DNA of 64,000 nt from Tolypeutes matacus. Taxonomy: Eukaryota > Chordata > Mammalia > Cingulata > Chlamyphoridae. The notes below the pieces were generated by a model that was not told the DNA's origin, did not search any database, and was given only the letters and a program-made list of their open reading frames with translations. The translations under genes and the position numbers were made by a program. Each line of letters starts with the position of its first letter. Position 1 is the first letter of the stretch. Positions 21,306-32,335 of this stretch are shown in pieces. Location: the NCBI GenBank assembly GCA_026826555.1, contig JAKSZT010039042.1:62001-126000 (forward strand), in the 5' to 3' direction.

Positions 21306-21324
21306 TAAGGAAAAGCTAATTTAA

Positions 21325-21680
21325 TGAGATACTCTATCATGCATCATTTTCATGAAAATAAAATGAAAAAGCCTGTCCATATAAAAGTTTGATGATATTT
21401 CCGGTAATCAACGTATCTCTTGAAACTACCTTATGTTCATTGTTTCCTTGTTTAAATTTGGAAAATAGAAATGATCTAAATACCTAAAAATAATGGAATG
21501 TAAATAACATATGATAGATACATATTATGGAAAATAAGTCAGAAATTTAAATTTTGGATCTATCTGGCACATCTAAATGGATAAATCACTAAACTATATT
21601 GTTGAGCAAAAACCATTAGGCACACCATGGAAATCACAGTGTTATAAACCATATGTTAAAAAATCACTTGAAATAATGAC
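21325..21680 (+). mobile_element. old L1 3'UTR (L1M-like)
   Basis: Words such as AATGGAATGTAAATAACATATG and TGGATAAATCACTAAACTATATTGTTGAGCAAAA follow the order of old L1 3'UTRs. Copy 2 keeps only the first part (42430-42595). Confidence 0.5.
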
Positions 21681-22952
21681 TTTCTCCACTGAGCACAATA
21701 TTGGCTGTGGGTATTTCATATATGCCCTTTATCATGATTAGAAATTTTCCTTCAATTTCTTTCTTTCAGAGTTTTGATCAAGAAAGGACACTGGATTTTG
21801 TCAAATGTCTTTTCTGCATCAATCTAGATGATCATGTAATGTTTCTTCCTTGATTTATTACTGTGGTGTGTTATGCTGACTGATTTTCTTGTGTTGATCC
21901 ATGCTTGTATGCCTGGAATAAAACCCACTGGATCATGTTTTATGTTAATAATTCATTTAATGTGTTGTTGGATTTGGTTAGTGAGTAAGTTGTTGGGGAA
22001 TTTTCCATACGTATTCATTAGGGAAATGGGTTTGTAATTTTCCTTTTTTGGTAATACATTTATCTGGGTTTGGAACGAGGGTGATATTGGCTTCTTATAA
22101 TGAGTCTGGCAGCATTCCCTCTTGTTCAATTATTTGGAAGCATTTGCATAAGATTGGTATTAGATATTTGAATGCTTTGTAGAATTCACCTTTTAAACCA
22201 TCTGGAATAGGACTTTTCATTCTGGAGAGTTATTTAATGTCTGTTTTAAACACCGTACTTGTGATTGGATTGTTGAGCTCCTCTAATTCTTCAAGAGTCT
22301 GTGGAGGTTGTTCATAGGATCCTAGTAATTTTTCTATTTCATCTACGTTGCCTGGTTTGTTCACATACAGTTGCTTCTATGATCTATCATCTTATAACCT
22401 CTTTTTTTCCTGTGGGGTCAGTAGCAATGTTCCCATTTTCATTTCTTATTTTATTTAATTGCCTCTTCTTTCTTTCTCTGTCAGTCTAGGTAAGGGTTTG
22501 TCAATTTTGTTAATCTTCTCAAAGAACAAGCTTTAGCTTTTGTAATCTCTATTGCTTTTCCTTCTCAATTTCATTTATGTCTGCTCTGATATTGGTTTTA
22601 CAATTTATTTTGCTTGCTTTGAGAATAGATTATTTTTCTTTTCCAAGTTTTTCCAGCTCTTTAGTTAGGCCAGTGATTTTAGCTCTTTCATCTTTGTTAA
22701 TGTTAGTATTGAGGGCTACACATTTCTATCTCAGCAACCCCTTCACTGAGTTCTGATATGTTGTGTTCTCATTTTAATTTACCCAAGATATTTATTGATT
22801 TCTCCCACAATTTCTTCTCTGACCCACTCATTATATGAGTGTGTTGTTTCATCTCTCTATATTTGTGAAGTTTCCTTTTTTCTACTTGTTGGTGATTTCC
22901 AGCTTTGTTGCATCATGATTAGAGAAAGTGTTTTGTATAATTTTGAACTTCT
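21681..22952 (-). pseudogene. L1-C' ORF2 fragment (copy 1)
   Basis: A minus-strand L1 ORF2 reverse-transcriptase segment with the same order as 52050-53250 of L1-B, read by nucleotide similarity (for example GGACACTGGATTTTGTCAAATG and CTTTTTCTGCATC in plus-strand form). Frames are broken throughout. It ends at a nested insertion at 22953-22969 and resumes at 23910 with endonuclease sequence. The orthologous part in copy 2 is 42600-43780. Confidence 0.8.
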
Positions 22953-22969
22953 TAAATTTATTGAGGTCT
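22953..22969. repeat. target-site duplication of nested insertion, left (copy 1)
   Basis: The 17-bp word TAAATTTATTGAGGTCT is repeated with one change at 23910-23926. The corresponding pair in copy 2 is 43779-43795 and 44737-44753. Confidence 0.75.
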
Positions 22970-23909
22970 CACTAACTTCCACAGTAAACAGTGACTCAAG
23001 CAGGGGCACTCTTGAGGACTCTAGAGAAAACTAGACACTACAAGCAAAGCAGACAACCCCAGGAATTTGGGACCCCATCAGTGAGCCCTACTTTGAAATA
23101 TATGATAACATATCTCCCCAATGCATCTGAGCTAGTCTCATTTATAATTTTCCTACAAACAGTTCTTCTGCTCCTCTTATTTGAACCTGTAATTAGCACT
23201 ATACCAATTAAATATATGTCCCAGAGACTTAAATCTTTTGTCTGTTCATATGCTGGTTGAGCCCTCAATCTCTTCAGACTCATCCAGCACAAGTAACAAA
23301 AGAATAATGATGAACAAAGCCCATTCCAATAAAACCAGAGTGTAATTACAACTGCAACAAGACAGTTTCATCCATCTGACCCATGGGATCTTACCCCTCT
23401 TTCAACTGGAAGCAGAGTGGGCATCACCACCCCCAAATACTCAAGATTGAGGAATGAATAAACATAAGGTGGGAATGCAACTATGGACTAAAGTAGATTT
23501 ATTATTATTCTACTAATGGAAGAAATTGCAACATTGATACAATGGTGGTGGTCACCAGAGGTTCTGAATGAAGGAAGAAGGAAGAATAGGTGTAATATGG
23601 GGCATTTTGAGATTTTGGAATTGTTCTGCGTGATATTGCAGTGATGAATACAATCCATTATACATTTTGTCAAAACCTATATAATAAGGTGGTGCAAAGT
23701 GTAAATGATAATGTAAACTATAGACCATGATTAGTAGCAATGCTTAAATATCTGTTCATCAATCATAACAAATGTACCACACCAATGAATGATGTTGTTA
23801 ATGGGGGAAAGTGTGGGAGGGTAGCCGGTGAGATATATTGGAATGCCTCATATTTTGATGAAACATTTAAGTAATCTGAAGCTTCTTTAAAAATAAAAAA
23901 ATAAAAAAA
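22970..23909 (+). mobile_element. 5'-truncated L1 3'UTR inserted in L1-C'
   Basis: An insertion of about 0.94 kb, opposite to its host L1. It follows the older 3'UTR type: a GGGCACTCTTGAGG start, a CCCATGGGATCTTACCCC middle, a GATGTTGTTAATGGGGG block and a TGAAACATTTAAGTAATCTGAAGC end, then an A-rich tail. It is flanked by a 17-bp target duplication. The same insertion at the same site occurs in copy 2, so it predates the duplication. Confidence 0.8.
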
Positions 23910-24440
23910 TAAATTTATTGAGATCTACTTTGTGAACCAACATATGGTATATCCTGGAGAAAGATCCATGATATACCATAGTATGAGCTGAGTACTGTAA
24001 GCTGTGTTGGCTAAAGTTGCCTTCAGAGCCCCATGAAATGATGAAATTTCTCCTACCTTTCTTCCCTGACAGTGGTAGTAATGGAGCTTCAGCCATTTTC
24101 AGTAATCCAAGATGTGCAAGGAAAGAATACCTGTAGTTGTCCAGAGAAACTGTTGATGCTTCACACCTATTTATCCCCTGCCTGGGGCAGGGATGGAGCT
24201 GCAGATGTAGGCAGCAAACTAAGCAGTGTGGATAAAAACAGATAGCAGTTGCCCCTGTAGACTGACAAGCTCACCAGCTCCCCAGCTCCCCTGCCAGGGA
24301 CAGGGATTGTGCTCCAGGAGTGACAATCATCTAGTCCACCTGGTCATTTGAACTTGCAGTTGTCCTGAGAGGCTGAAAGAAAACCATCCAGTCTGCCCTT
24401 TCAGGGGCTGGAATAGAAACACAAGAAGGCCCAACAATAG
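23910..24440 (-). mobile_element. L1-C' endonuclease stub joined to 5'UTR monomers
   Basis: After the nested insertion, about 55 bp of endonuclease sequence remain (to about 23965) and then the sequence jumps directly to L1 5'UTR. Copy 2 has 12.5 kb between these points. The 5'UTR shows monomers starting at 24133, 24245 and 24356 (GTAGTTGTCCAGAGAAACTG, GCAGTTGCCCCTGTAGACTG, GCAGTTGTCCTGAGAGGCTG), spaced 112 and 111 bp. Confidence 0.7.
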
Positions 24441-25085
24441 GAAAAGAATGAAACTTTCTGAACATGTTAAAGGGTATATATGAAAAACTCAAAGCTAACG
24501 TCATCTTCAGTGTTGAAATCCTAAAAGCTTTCCCTTTAAGATCAGAACAAGACAAGGATACCCACTATCGCCACTCCTATTTAACATTGTCTTAGAATTA
24601 CTTGCTCGAGCACTGAGGTAAGAAAAAGATGTAAAAGTCATCCTAATTGGCAAGGAAGAAGTAAAAATTTCACTGCTTGCAAATGACATAATGACATGAT
24701 CCTATACATTGAAAGCCCTGAGAAATCTACAACAAAATTTCTAGAACTTATAAATGAGTTCAGTAAGTCACAGGCTATACGATCAATGCTCAAAAATCAG
24801 TAGCATTTCTGTACTACCAATAATGAGCAATCTGAGGAGGAAATCAAGAAAAAAATACAATTTACAATAGTTAATATGAGAATCAAATACCGAGGAATAA
24901 ATTTAACTAAAGATGTAAAGGACTACACAACGCTGTTAATGGAAATCAAAGAAGACTTAAATAAATGAAAGAATATTCCCTGTTCATGGATAGAAAGACT
25001 AAACCTCATTAAAATGTCTATCTTACCTAAGCTATTCTACAGATTTAATGCAATCCCAATAAAATTCAACACAGCATTTTTTATT
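24441..25085 (+). pseudogene. L1 ORF2 reverse-transcriptase fragment, plus strand
   Basis: It reads in sense through the palm region: AGAACAAGACAAGGATACCC (the [13 protein letters not shown] motif) near 24544-24590, then KISL-type sequence and the FADD box near 24682, which reads Leu-Ala-Asn-Asp followed soon by a stop, so the first catalytic Asp is lost. It ends abruptly near 25085 without 3'UTR or tail. It starts about where the minus-strand L1-C' ends at 21681 (see findings). Confidence 0.75.
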
Positions 25086-27200
25086 GAATTAGAATTGCTT
25101 TCAACTTAGTTCTTTAGAAGCATAACAAAGTTCACATTCTGGATTGTTTCAGTAACGGATAATTGTTTAGACTTGTCGTGCATATTTCCTACCATGTTAA
25201 ATTATGAAATAGAATATATAAGAAAAAGTTAAAAAAAAAACAAAAAACAAAACACGTACTGTTGGTTTATTCCTGAAACCTCCACTTAAATCAAGAAGCA
25301 GAACACTGCCATAAGCTCCAAAGCCCATGTTATGAGAATTCCTGAATGTAACCCTTACTTTCTCCTTAAATTAATAATCTATTCCTTACCTGATTATCTT
25401 GTACAGGATTATCTCATGGAATTTTTTAGTGTTCATCTCATTAGTTTCCTTTGAAGACAGAATGAGATTATTTGGTAAACAGATCATATAGTAAGTACTC
25501 AAACATGTTTGCTATTACTTATTCTGCTCAGGCAGCTCGTTGGAAGCCAGGAAAATTAGAATGACTGAATTTGTTAGCTGTCAATAATTGTGGGGAATAC
25601 ATGGTTTGCATGAAATATAGGTACTATGAAAAATTTGGGGTTTTCTTCTGTGATTATGAATATGAACTCTGAACTAAGAAAACTCTGGTTTCAAGTTCTG
25701 ACTTGCTAAGTACTACTTGGGTATTCTGTATATAAATAAAGGAAAACCTCAAGTAATTTTTACCTCTTTAAAATACAATTACTCTTGTATGAGCTACAAA
25801 CAGAACACAATAATGTGTCAACTTAGTATTTTGTTCTTCCCTAAGGTCTCCTTTATCTATCTTAAATTTGAAACTCAAAACTGACTCCCTTATTTTGTTA
25901 TGTGAAAAATATTGTCTCTATATTTTGAATGAAGAAATCATTGTTGAAAGAAATGAAGTTACTTGCAGAGTTCACAACTAAAATCAATGGCAGTTTCAAG
26001 ATTAGAAAACAGAGATCCTCTCCAGTATACAATTAAGGAGCTAGAAAATTGGTGGCAATATATACCTGGGGAAGCATTAATTTCAGGAGAAAGTGAAATC
26101 AAAAGGGAAGATTTCGACAAGTGAAATAAAGCATTACCTGTGACTCTGAAATTGGAAAAAACGGGTTTTTCATATACATATTTATAAAAGTTATTTGGTT
26201 AGAATATCAATAATTTAATTAGAGTAATTAACTTTGTAGCAATAAATGCAGACAGAATGTTTGGCTTTGCCTGAGTACTCTACTGACCTTAGTATCTTAA
26301 GAAGAGTAATTTCCTGTGTGAACCATAATTTTCTGAACACTGTTATTACATACTTCATGAATTTCCCAAAATCATAAAAAAGACTCCTTAATTTATAATC
26401 TGATGAATGATAAGAAACCAAAGACTCATAACATTTTATTTCCATAATAGAAAGTTATTATTTGAAACGTTTGCAAAAGCTGGAATGAAAGAGTGAAAAT
26501 GCACATTTCAATAGGAACAAACTCAACATATTTATAGAGAAAATGCAATTTATATTATATATGTGGAAAGTTATTTTTTTCTATTTGAATTCAATATTTA
26601 TTTTTTTTCAGTTTAGTTGGATTTTTACACACCATTTCCCATTTTATTCTGGAAGGTGGAGAATAAGGGAAAAGAAATTCACATTTGCTTGTTTTCCCCA
26701 CGCACATGACTAAAATAATGTTATTGTTTATATCCACTCAAATTAATAAGCAATTAATTTAAGAGTTTTCCAAACCAGTATTTTAAATATTATTTTAAAA
26801 TTTAAAAATAGGCTTTTCACTTATAAGTGAGGAAATATTTACACAGCATAATTGGGGTTACACTGAGAAGCTTTGCTCCCAAAGGCTTATATAGCAGATA
26901 ATACTAAATCTTAAAATTGCATAATACAGAATGTTATTTAGATGGATCAAGTTGTTGGTAATATCTTCCTGTTGTATATTTTCTGTACTACCAGGCTGTT
27001 GCCTTCTGGTTTTCCATATTTTTGAGAACATGAAATATTTTTATAATTAAAGGTAAAGAAAAAATGCATAGTTCAGATTAATTTATTTTTAAGGCTACAT
27101 CTTAATTGCAATGGGATTTTTTATTTAGAAGCTGACAATGGTCAACTAAATCTGTAAAAGAGTTTTGGAGAGGAAACTTAAAAATTAATTGATGGAAATA
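25086..27200. other. duplicated non-coding DNA (copy 1)
   Basis: No gene, no strong repeat signature. It pairs with 59280-63035. Good matches include 25134-25240 with 59327-59430 and 26830-27060 with 62690-62900. It is the best evidence that the pairing is a segmental duplication. Confidence 0.7.
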
Positions 27201-27729
27201 TATAGGTATATGTGGAGGGGGCAAGGTGGTGGCAGAATAAGGAGCTCTGAGAGCCAGCTATCTAAATCATTGTGTTGGGGACCTAGGAGAAAAGGAGAGC
27301 ATATTGCAGAATCCCATTTGCAGTGAAAATTCATGAGTAGAGCACTCCAAACTGAGGAGGCCCATCCCCTGCAAAAGACACAAATCACTTCAGGATCTAT
27401 TCCCTAGCTGTATTTGGAGGCTCCATTTCCCAAAAATAAGAGTGGAAGAGATGGTTAGACACCAACTTCAGCTACTGATGAGTAAATTTGGATGGCTAAA
27501 GTCCAATTCTAAGAACAGCTAATCTTTGAGTATGTCCAAATCAGAAATAGGCCAGTAGCTTCCATTTTAACTCTGTCCCTGGCAAGACAGGAATTGGAGC
27601 TGATTGAAAAGCACAGTGAATACAGGGACTGGTGTCTTTCCACACTGGTTGGATTAGAGCCCTCTCTTAGGCTCCAGCTTCAACTGCAGCATGGAGGAAG
27701 CTGAAGGGATCTGCAGCAGGCTTTCTGGG

Positions 27730-28280
27730 CAACTGCAGGCACCTCTGGACTGCACAGACTAGGTTGATGGACAAACTTGTGGATACATCTCCAGCCCCAA
27801 TAAAATAGAATGGGGGTGGTGTTTCCTCAAATCCTCCAGGCAACTGCAGCTGCTTTCTGCCCACACAAACTGGGTTATTGGACACATCTGTGGTTCCATC
27901 CCTGCCCCTGACAAAACAGAAGGAGGGATAATCAATTTCTGCAGGAAACTGCAGTCACTTTCAGCCTGCAAGTTCTAGATTCTCTGGCATACAGGAGGTT
28001 CCAATACCACACCTTGCAGGGGAGGAGGGAAGTATGTGCTTCTTAAGTCTGCATAGTAACTGCAGTCAGTTTTGACTAACACAGCTTAGTTGGCTGCCCA
28101 CTTCTGTGGCTCCAGCCTTGCCCCAAGTATGGGAAGAACAAATGTGGAACTTCATCAGTGCCTCCTACCAGCTACAGATTGTCTTGGCCTGCATGGCTTG
28201 GATTACGGACCACAGCCTCGGTTACATACCTAGTTCTGCAGGGGAGGAATTGAGAGAAGCTTTTTCACTTTCTGGGACAA
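27730..28280 (+). promoter_or_regulatory. tandem about 110-bp monomers in L1-G 5'UTR
   Basis: The unit start CAACTGCAG / AAACTGCAGTCAC / TAACTGCAGTCAG / AGCTACAG recurs at 27730, 27841, 27946, 28057 and 28170, spacings 111, 105, 111 and 113 bp. Each unit then carries a TTGGCTG/TTATTGGAC word, CTGTGGCTCCA and TGCCCC. By analogy with mouse L1 monomers this would be the promoter array. That role is inference. Confidence 0.75.
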
Positions 28281-28916
28281 TGTGTTCAGCTTCAGTTTCC
28301 AAAGCTTTTCCAAAAGCATCATTTGCTCCTATTTTACAACAAACAAGAGAGAAAGGGTAAGAAACAGATGAAAATGAGCTGGAAAAAATCAGATTGGCTA
28401 AGTATGAACCACTGTAAAGTTTCAAATTAAGTTGATCCAAGTTTCAAAGAGGGACTGTAGCACAAAACAAACCAAATAGAATGTCCTAGACTAAGTAGAG
28501 AAAAAGGACCAAGAATAAATATATAAGTATATCAGGTGCTGAGACACCAACAAAAAAATTACAATCCATACCAAGAAACAGGAAAATATGGCCTAGTCAA
28601 AGGAACATACTAACCTTCCAGATGATATAAAGACCCCAAATTACATGAAGCAATTACTGGCAGAACTGAAGGGAGAACGAGATGTCTGTACAATAAAAAT
28701 AGTTGAAGAGTTTAATACACAATTCTCTTCATTTTATAGATCATCTGTTCAGAGGATCAATAAAGAAAATATAGATTGAATAATATGATAAACTAAGCCT
28801 AATAGTCATTTATAGAACATTGCTCCCCAAAACAGCAGGAACAGTCTTCTCAAGTGCTCATGGATGGATATTTCTCCAGGATAGACCATATGTTGGGTCA
28901 CAAAGTAGATTTCAAT

Positions 28917-28928
28917 AAATTGAAAGAG
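28917..28928. repeat. target-site duplication of L1-H, left
   Basis: AAATTGAAAGAG, repeated exactly at 29972-29983. Confidence 0.85.
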
Positions 28929-29971
28929 TTCATATGGCTAAGAGACTTCAAAGAGATTCAGGAGGTCATCCCAGGGGTAATGCTTAAGCACACCTTAGTA
29001 GGATATCATAGAATGCCAAAATGGATCTCACCCTACACAGAGGGGCTTCTAAGGGCTCTGTAGACACTGAGGTCCTATAAAAGGGGGAATAGCTCCAGAG
29101 ATTGATGCATTATCAGTGGGCTATACTTTGGAATCTGTGCTCCTGAGAGTGACAGAGTTGGACTCAAATAAGTCCTCCTTGCCCCTGATCCATCAGTCCC
29201 TTTTATTCCAACCTATATGTGGTGCTGGAGATTGTAGGTATACTTTCAGAGATTGGAGTCTTTGGCCTTACAATGTGCCAGCTGTGCCTGGAATCTCAAT
29301 GGAGCTGCAACTCCTACTCTACAGCTCAATGGACTCACCCAAGTCACCTGGCCAGGAGATAATGATGGACAACCATCATCCCAGGGAATGGAGAGTGTCT
29401 TCAGAAGGCAGGATAATCCCATCCATCTTACCCATGGATTGTAAGCCCCCTAAAACTTGGAGGTGGAGTAGACATCACCATCCCAGACTCCTCAGGATTG
29501 GGGGAAGAGCTATGGAGGACTAAAGTGGACTTAATGGTATTCTGTTGTAGACATATTGTGATTCAAGCAATGGAAGAAATTTCTACATTGGTGTGGGGCC
29601 AGTGGCCACTGGATGCTTTGGGGGCAGGAAGAGGGAAAAGCAGTTGCAATACAGGGGCATTTTGTGGACTTGGAAATTATCTTGAGTGACATTACAATGA
29701 CAGGTATAGGCCATTTTACATCAGCAATTAACATGCAGAACTGTGTGGGAGAAAGTGTGGTCTACAATGTGAACTATGGTCCATGTTTAGTGTCAAAGAC
29801 CCAGGATGTGTATATCCATTACAGGTGTTGTGTCACCCTGATGAAAGATGTTTATGTGGTAGGTTGTGTGAGGTGTGGGAGGTGGGGAACATGGAAATCC
29901 CTGTAATTTTTGTATAACATTTATATACTCTAAGCATCTTTTAAAACATATTTTAAAAATAATAAAGAAAA
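28929..29971 (+). mobile_element. L1-H: 3'UTR-only L1 nested in L1-G
   Basis: A 1,043-bp insertion that begins inside the long 3'UTR (TTCATATGGCTAAGAGACTTC) and ends with TTGTATAACATTTATATACTC and an A-rich tail. It is flanked by a perfect 12-bp target duplication, and the host endonuclease reading resumes on the other side. The two 3'UTR reading frames are partly open here: 29116-29523 (135 codons), then 29498-29689 and 29613-29906. Relatively young, given its open frames and perfect duplication. Confidence 0.9.
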
Positions 29972-29983
29972 AAATTGAAAGAG
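29972..29983. repeat. target-site duplication of L1-H, right
   Basis: Exact copy of 28917-28928, following the A-rich tail of L1-H. Confidence 0.85.
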
Positions 29984-30478
29984 ATCAAAATTGAACAAAT
30001 CACTTTCTCTGATCATAATGGAATAAATCTGGAAATTAACTTCAGGCAGAAAAAGGAAAATTCACAAATATATGTAGATTAAACAATACATGATTATACA
30101 ATCAGTGGGTCAAAGAGGAAATTGCAAGAGAAATCTGTAAATATTTCGAGATGAATGAAACTGAGGACACAACCTATCAGAGCTTATTGGATGCAACTAA
30201 AGCAACGATGAGAAGAAATTTTTTAGCCTTCAATGCATATGTTAAAAAATGAAGAACACTAAACTCAAGGACCTAAGCACACAGCTGGAGGAACTAGAAA
30301 AAGAACAGCAAACTATGGTCAGAACAAGAAGAAAGAAATGGAATAACCAAACTCAGAGCAGAAATAAATTAGAGAACCAGAAAACAATAGAGATAATTGA
30401 CAAAACCAAAAGTTGTTTATTAGTGATCAACAAAATTGACAAACTCTTATCTACATTGGCATATTTCACTTACAGTCA

Positions 30479-30508
30479 TATATATATATGTGATATATAT
30501 ATATATAC
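30479..30508. repeat. (TA)n tract
   Basis: Alternating TA with one TGTGA interruption, at the point where L1-G sequence stops. Confidence 0.85.
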
Positions 30509-30639
30509 TTGATTCCTCAGTGCTAGGCACAAGAAATAAGTTCACCAGAAAGAAGGTTATATATATTTTTTCAGAGAAATATGATTTTTCCAAAGCATTG
30601 TTGTGGAGATTAAAGTAACAGATGTAAAATACTTTGTAG

Positions 30640-32335
30640 AATTCTGGTGATTTGGGGACATCTATGTTAGGTACATAAACATTTATTATTGTTTTTTCTT
30701 CTTGGTGAATTTTCCCTTTTATTAATATGTAGTAACCTACTTCATCTCTAATAAGAGTTTTGATTTAAAATCTATTTTTTATCTGATATTAGTTTTGATA
30801 CACCCACTGTTTTTCAATTGTTATTACTATGGAATATCTTTTTTGAACCTTTCACTTTCAGCCTGCTTGTGTTCTTACATCTAAGTTTACTCTCTTGTAG
30901 ACAACAAATAGATGGCCCATATTATTTATCCATTCTATCAATCTATGTTTTTTAACCATGGAGTTCAAGCCATTATCATTCAGTGTTACTACTATATATG
31001 TTACTTAATTCATCCACTTTATCCCTTTATTTTCTGTTGTCATTTCTTCCTATTGTTTGTCTTTTTACGCTTTCAAATTCTCTTATTTATGATCTTCATT
31101 TCTACACTCTTTTCCAGGATCTCTCACTTGTCTTTTCCTGGTAGGCTGTAATACACCCTTTAATATGTCTTGCAGATTCAGTCTCTTGGAAACATACTCT
31201 CTCAGGTTTTTTTTTTTTTTTTTTTTGTCTGTAAAACTTTAAACTTGCCATCAATTCTGAATGTTTGTTTCACCAGATAAAGAATTTTTGGCTAGCAATA
31301 TTTCTGTTTCACTACCTTAAATATATCAAACCACTTCATCTCACCTCTGTAGTTTCTGAAGAGTGATTGGCATTTAGCATTATTGAAGCTTACTTTTAAA
31401 TAATACATTGCTTTTCTCTTGCTGCTTTCAAAATCTTTTACCTTTGGACTTTGACAATCTGAATAGTAAATGTTTTGAAGAAGGTCTACTAGGATTTATT
31501 TTTTGGGGGGTATGTTGTTCTTGAATATTGTTATTCATGTCTTTCATAACAGTTGTAAAATTCTTAGTCCTTCTTTCCTCAAATATTCTTTCTATGCCCT
31601 TTCCTTTCCCTTCCCTTTATGGAACACCTAAAACATATATGTTTGTGTATTTCATATTGTCATTCAGTTCCCTGAGACAATGTTCAATTTTTTGCATACT
31701 TTCCTCTGTCTCTTCTGTTAGCATTTCAGTTTCTAGTATCCTGTTCTTTGAAATAATTTATTTATTCTTTTAACATTTCAAATCTGCTGTTATAGGCCTC
31801 TAATGTATTTTTAATCTCATCCATTGTATATTTCATTTCTATAAGCTATTACTTTTTTTTTTGCAGACTTTCAAATTATTTCAAATTACTCTTTATTCTC
31901 ACATAGTGTCACCGTAATATCTTTTATCTCTTTAGTCATATTTTCCTTCAGTTCTTTAAATTGATTAAGTAGATCTGTTTGGACTTCATTTAAATCCTGA
32001 GTTTCATCTACATTCTTGGCTTGTTCATTTGACTGGTCAGTATCTTCCTATTCCTTAGAATGGGTTGTTATCTTTTATCTTTTGGTGATACCTAGGCACT
32101 TGCTTATGGTGATGATATAATTCTGTTTATCAATTTCTATCTCTTGCATAGTGGTTTTATTTTACAGCTTTCATTTGATTTTTAGTTTACTTCTTTCTAC
32201 AACTTTAATATTGACCTGTTTAAGATATCAAAATTGGGATAGGGAGCTGATAATGGGGCCCAACCAGTTCTTTTGTGCCTGGGAAAGAATTGGAAGAGAT
32301 GAGTCTGGCTTCCTTCACTTTCCTGGCTGACCAAA
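30640..32335 (-). mobile_element. L1-F: endonuclease N-terminus, ORF1 and part of 5'UTR
   Basis: Older minus-strand L1. About 30640-31010 corresponds to the ORF2 endonuclease start (compare 5870-6190). 31190-32060 corresponds to ORF1: a C-terminal domain, a TTCCCTTCCCTTTATGGAACACC block like that at 6770-6800, and the coiled coil. About 32060-32335 is 5'UTR, comparable to 56380-56640 of L1-C. No frame survives. A 20-base T run lies at about 31207. Confidence 0.75.

Larger units (their letters stand above)
21320..28170. repeat. segmental duplication, copy 1
   Basis: Colinear with 42430 to the window end, same orientation. Matching blocks are 21320-21490 with 42430-42595; 21765-23965 with 42605-44795; 23966-24440 with 57280-57715; 25086-25549 with 59280-59754; and 25550-28170 with 61395-64000. 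Shared blocks include L1 sequence with a shared nested insertion and more than 2 kb of DNA without a recognisable repeat, so independent repeat insertion does not explain it. By eye the copies are roughly 90% alike. Copy 1 lacks the DNA between 44795 and 57280 and a 1.64-kb block. Confidence 0.85.
27205..30470 (+). mobile_element. L1-G: 5'UTR, deleted ORF1, ORF2 endonuclease part
   Basis: The plus-strand L1 begins GGAGGGGGCAAGGTGGTGGCAG near 27215, a decayed form of the CAAGATGGC 5' end. A monomeric 5'UTR follows to about 28280. Near 28640 it passes into ORF2 endonuclease (GACTTTAATACA-like region, then GTGCTCATGG...AGACCATATGTTGGGTCACAAA at 28855-28905), so ORF1 is largely deleted. After a nested insertion it continues at 29984 (TCTGATCATAATGGAATAAA) to the linker readable at 30249-30470 (LSTQLEELEKEQQ, then ENQKTIEIIDKTKS). 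It ends in a (TA)n tract. Confidence 0.8.

Noticed and set aside
27730..28280. CRISPR-like or satellite array
   Set aside because: Units are diverged, have no identical short repeat with unique spacers, and sit at an L1 5' end in mammalian DNA.
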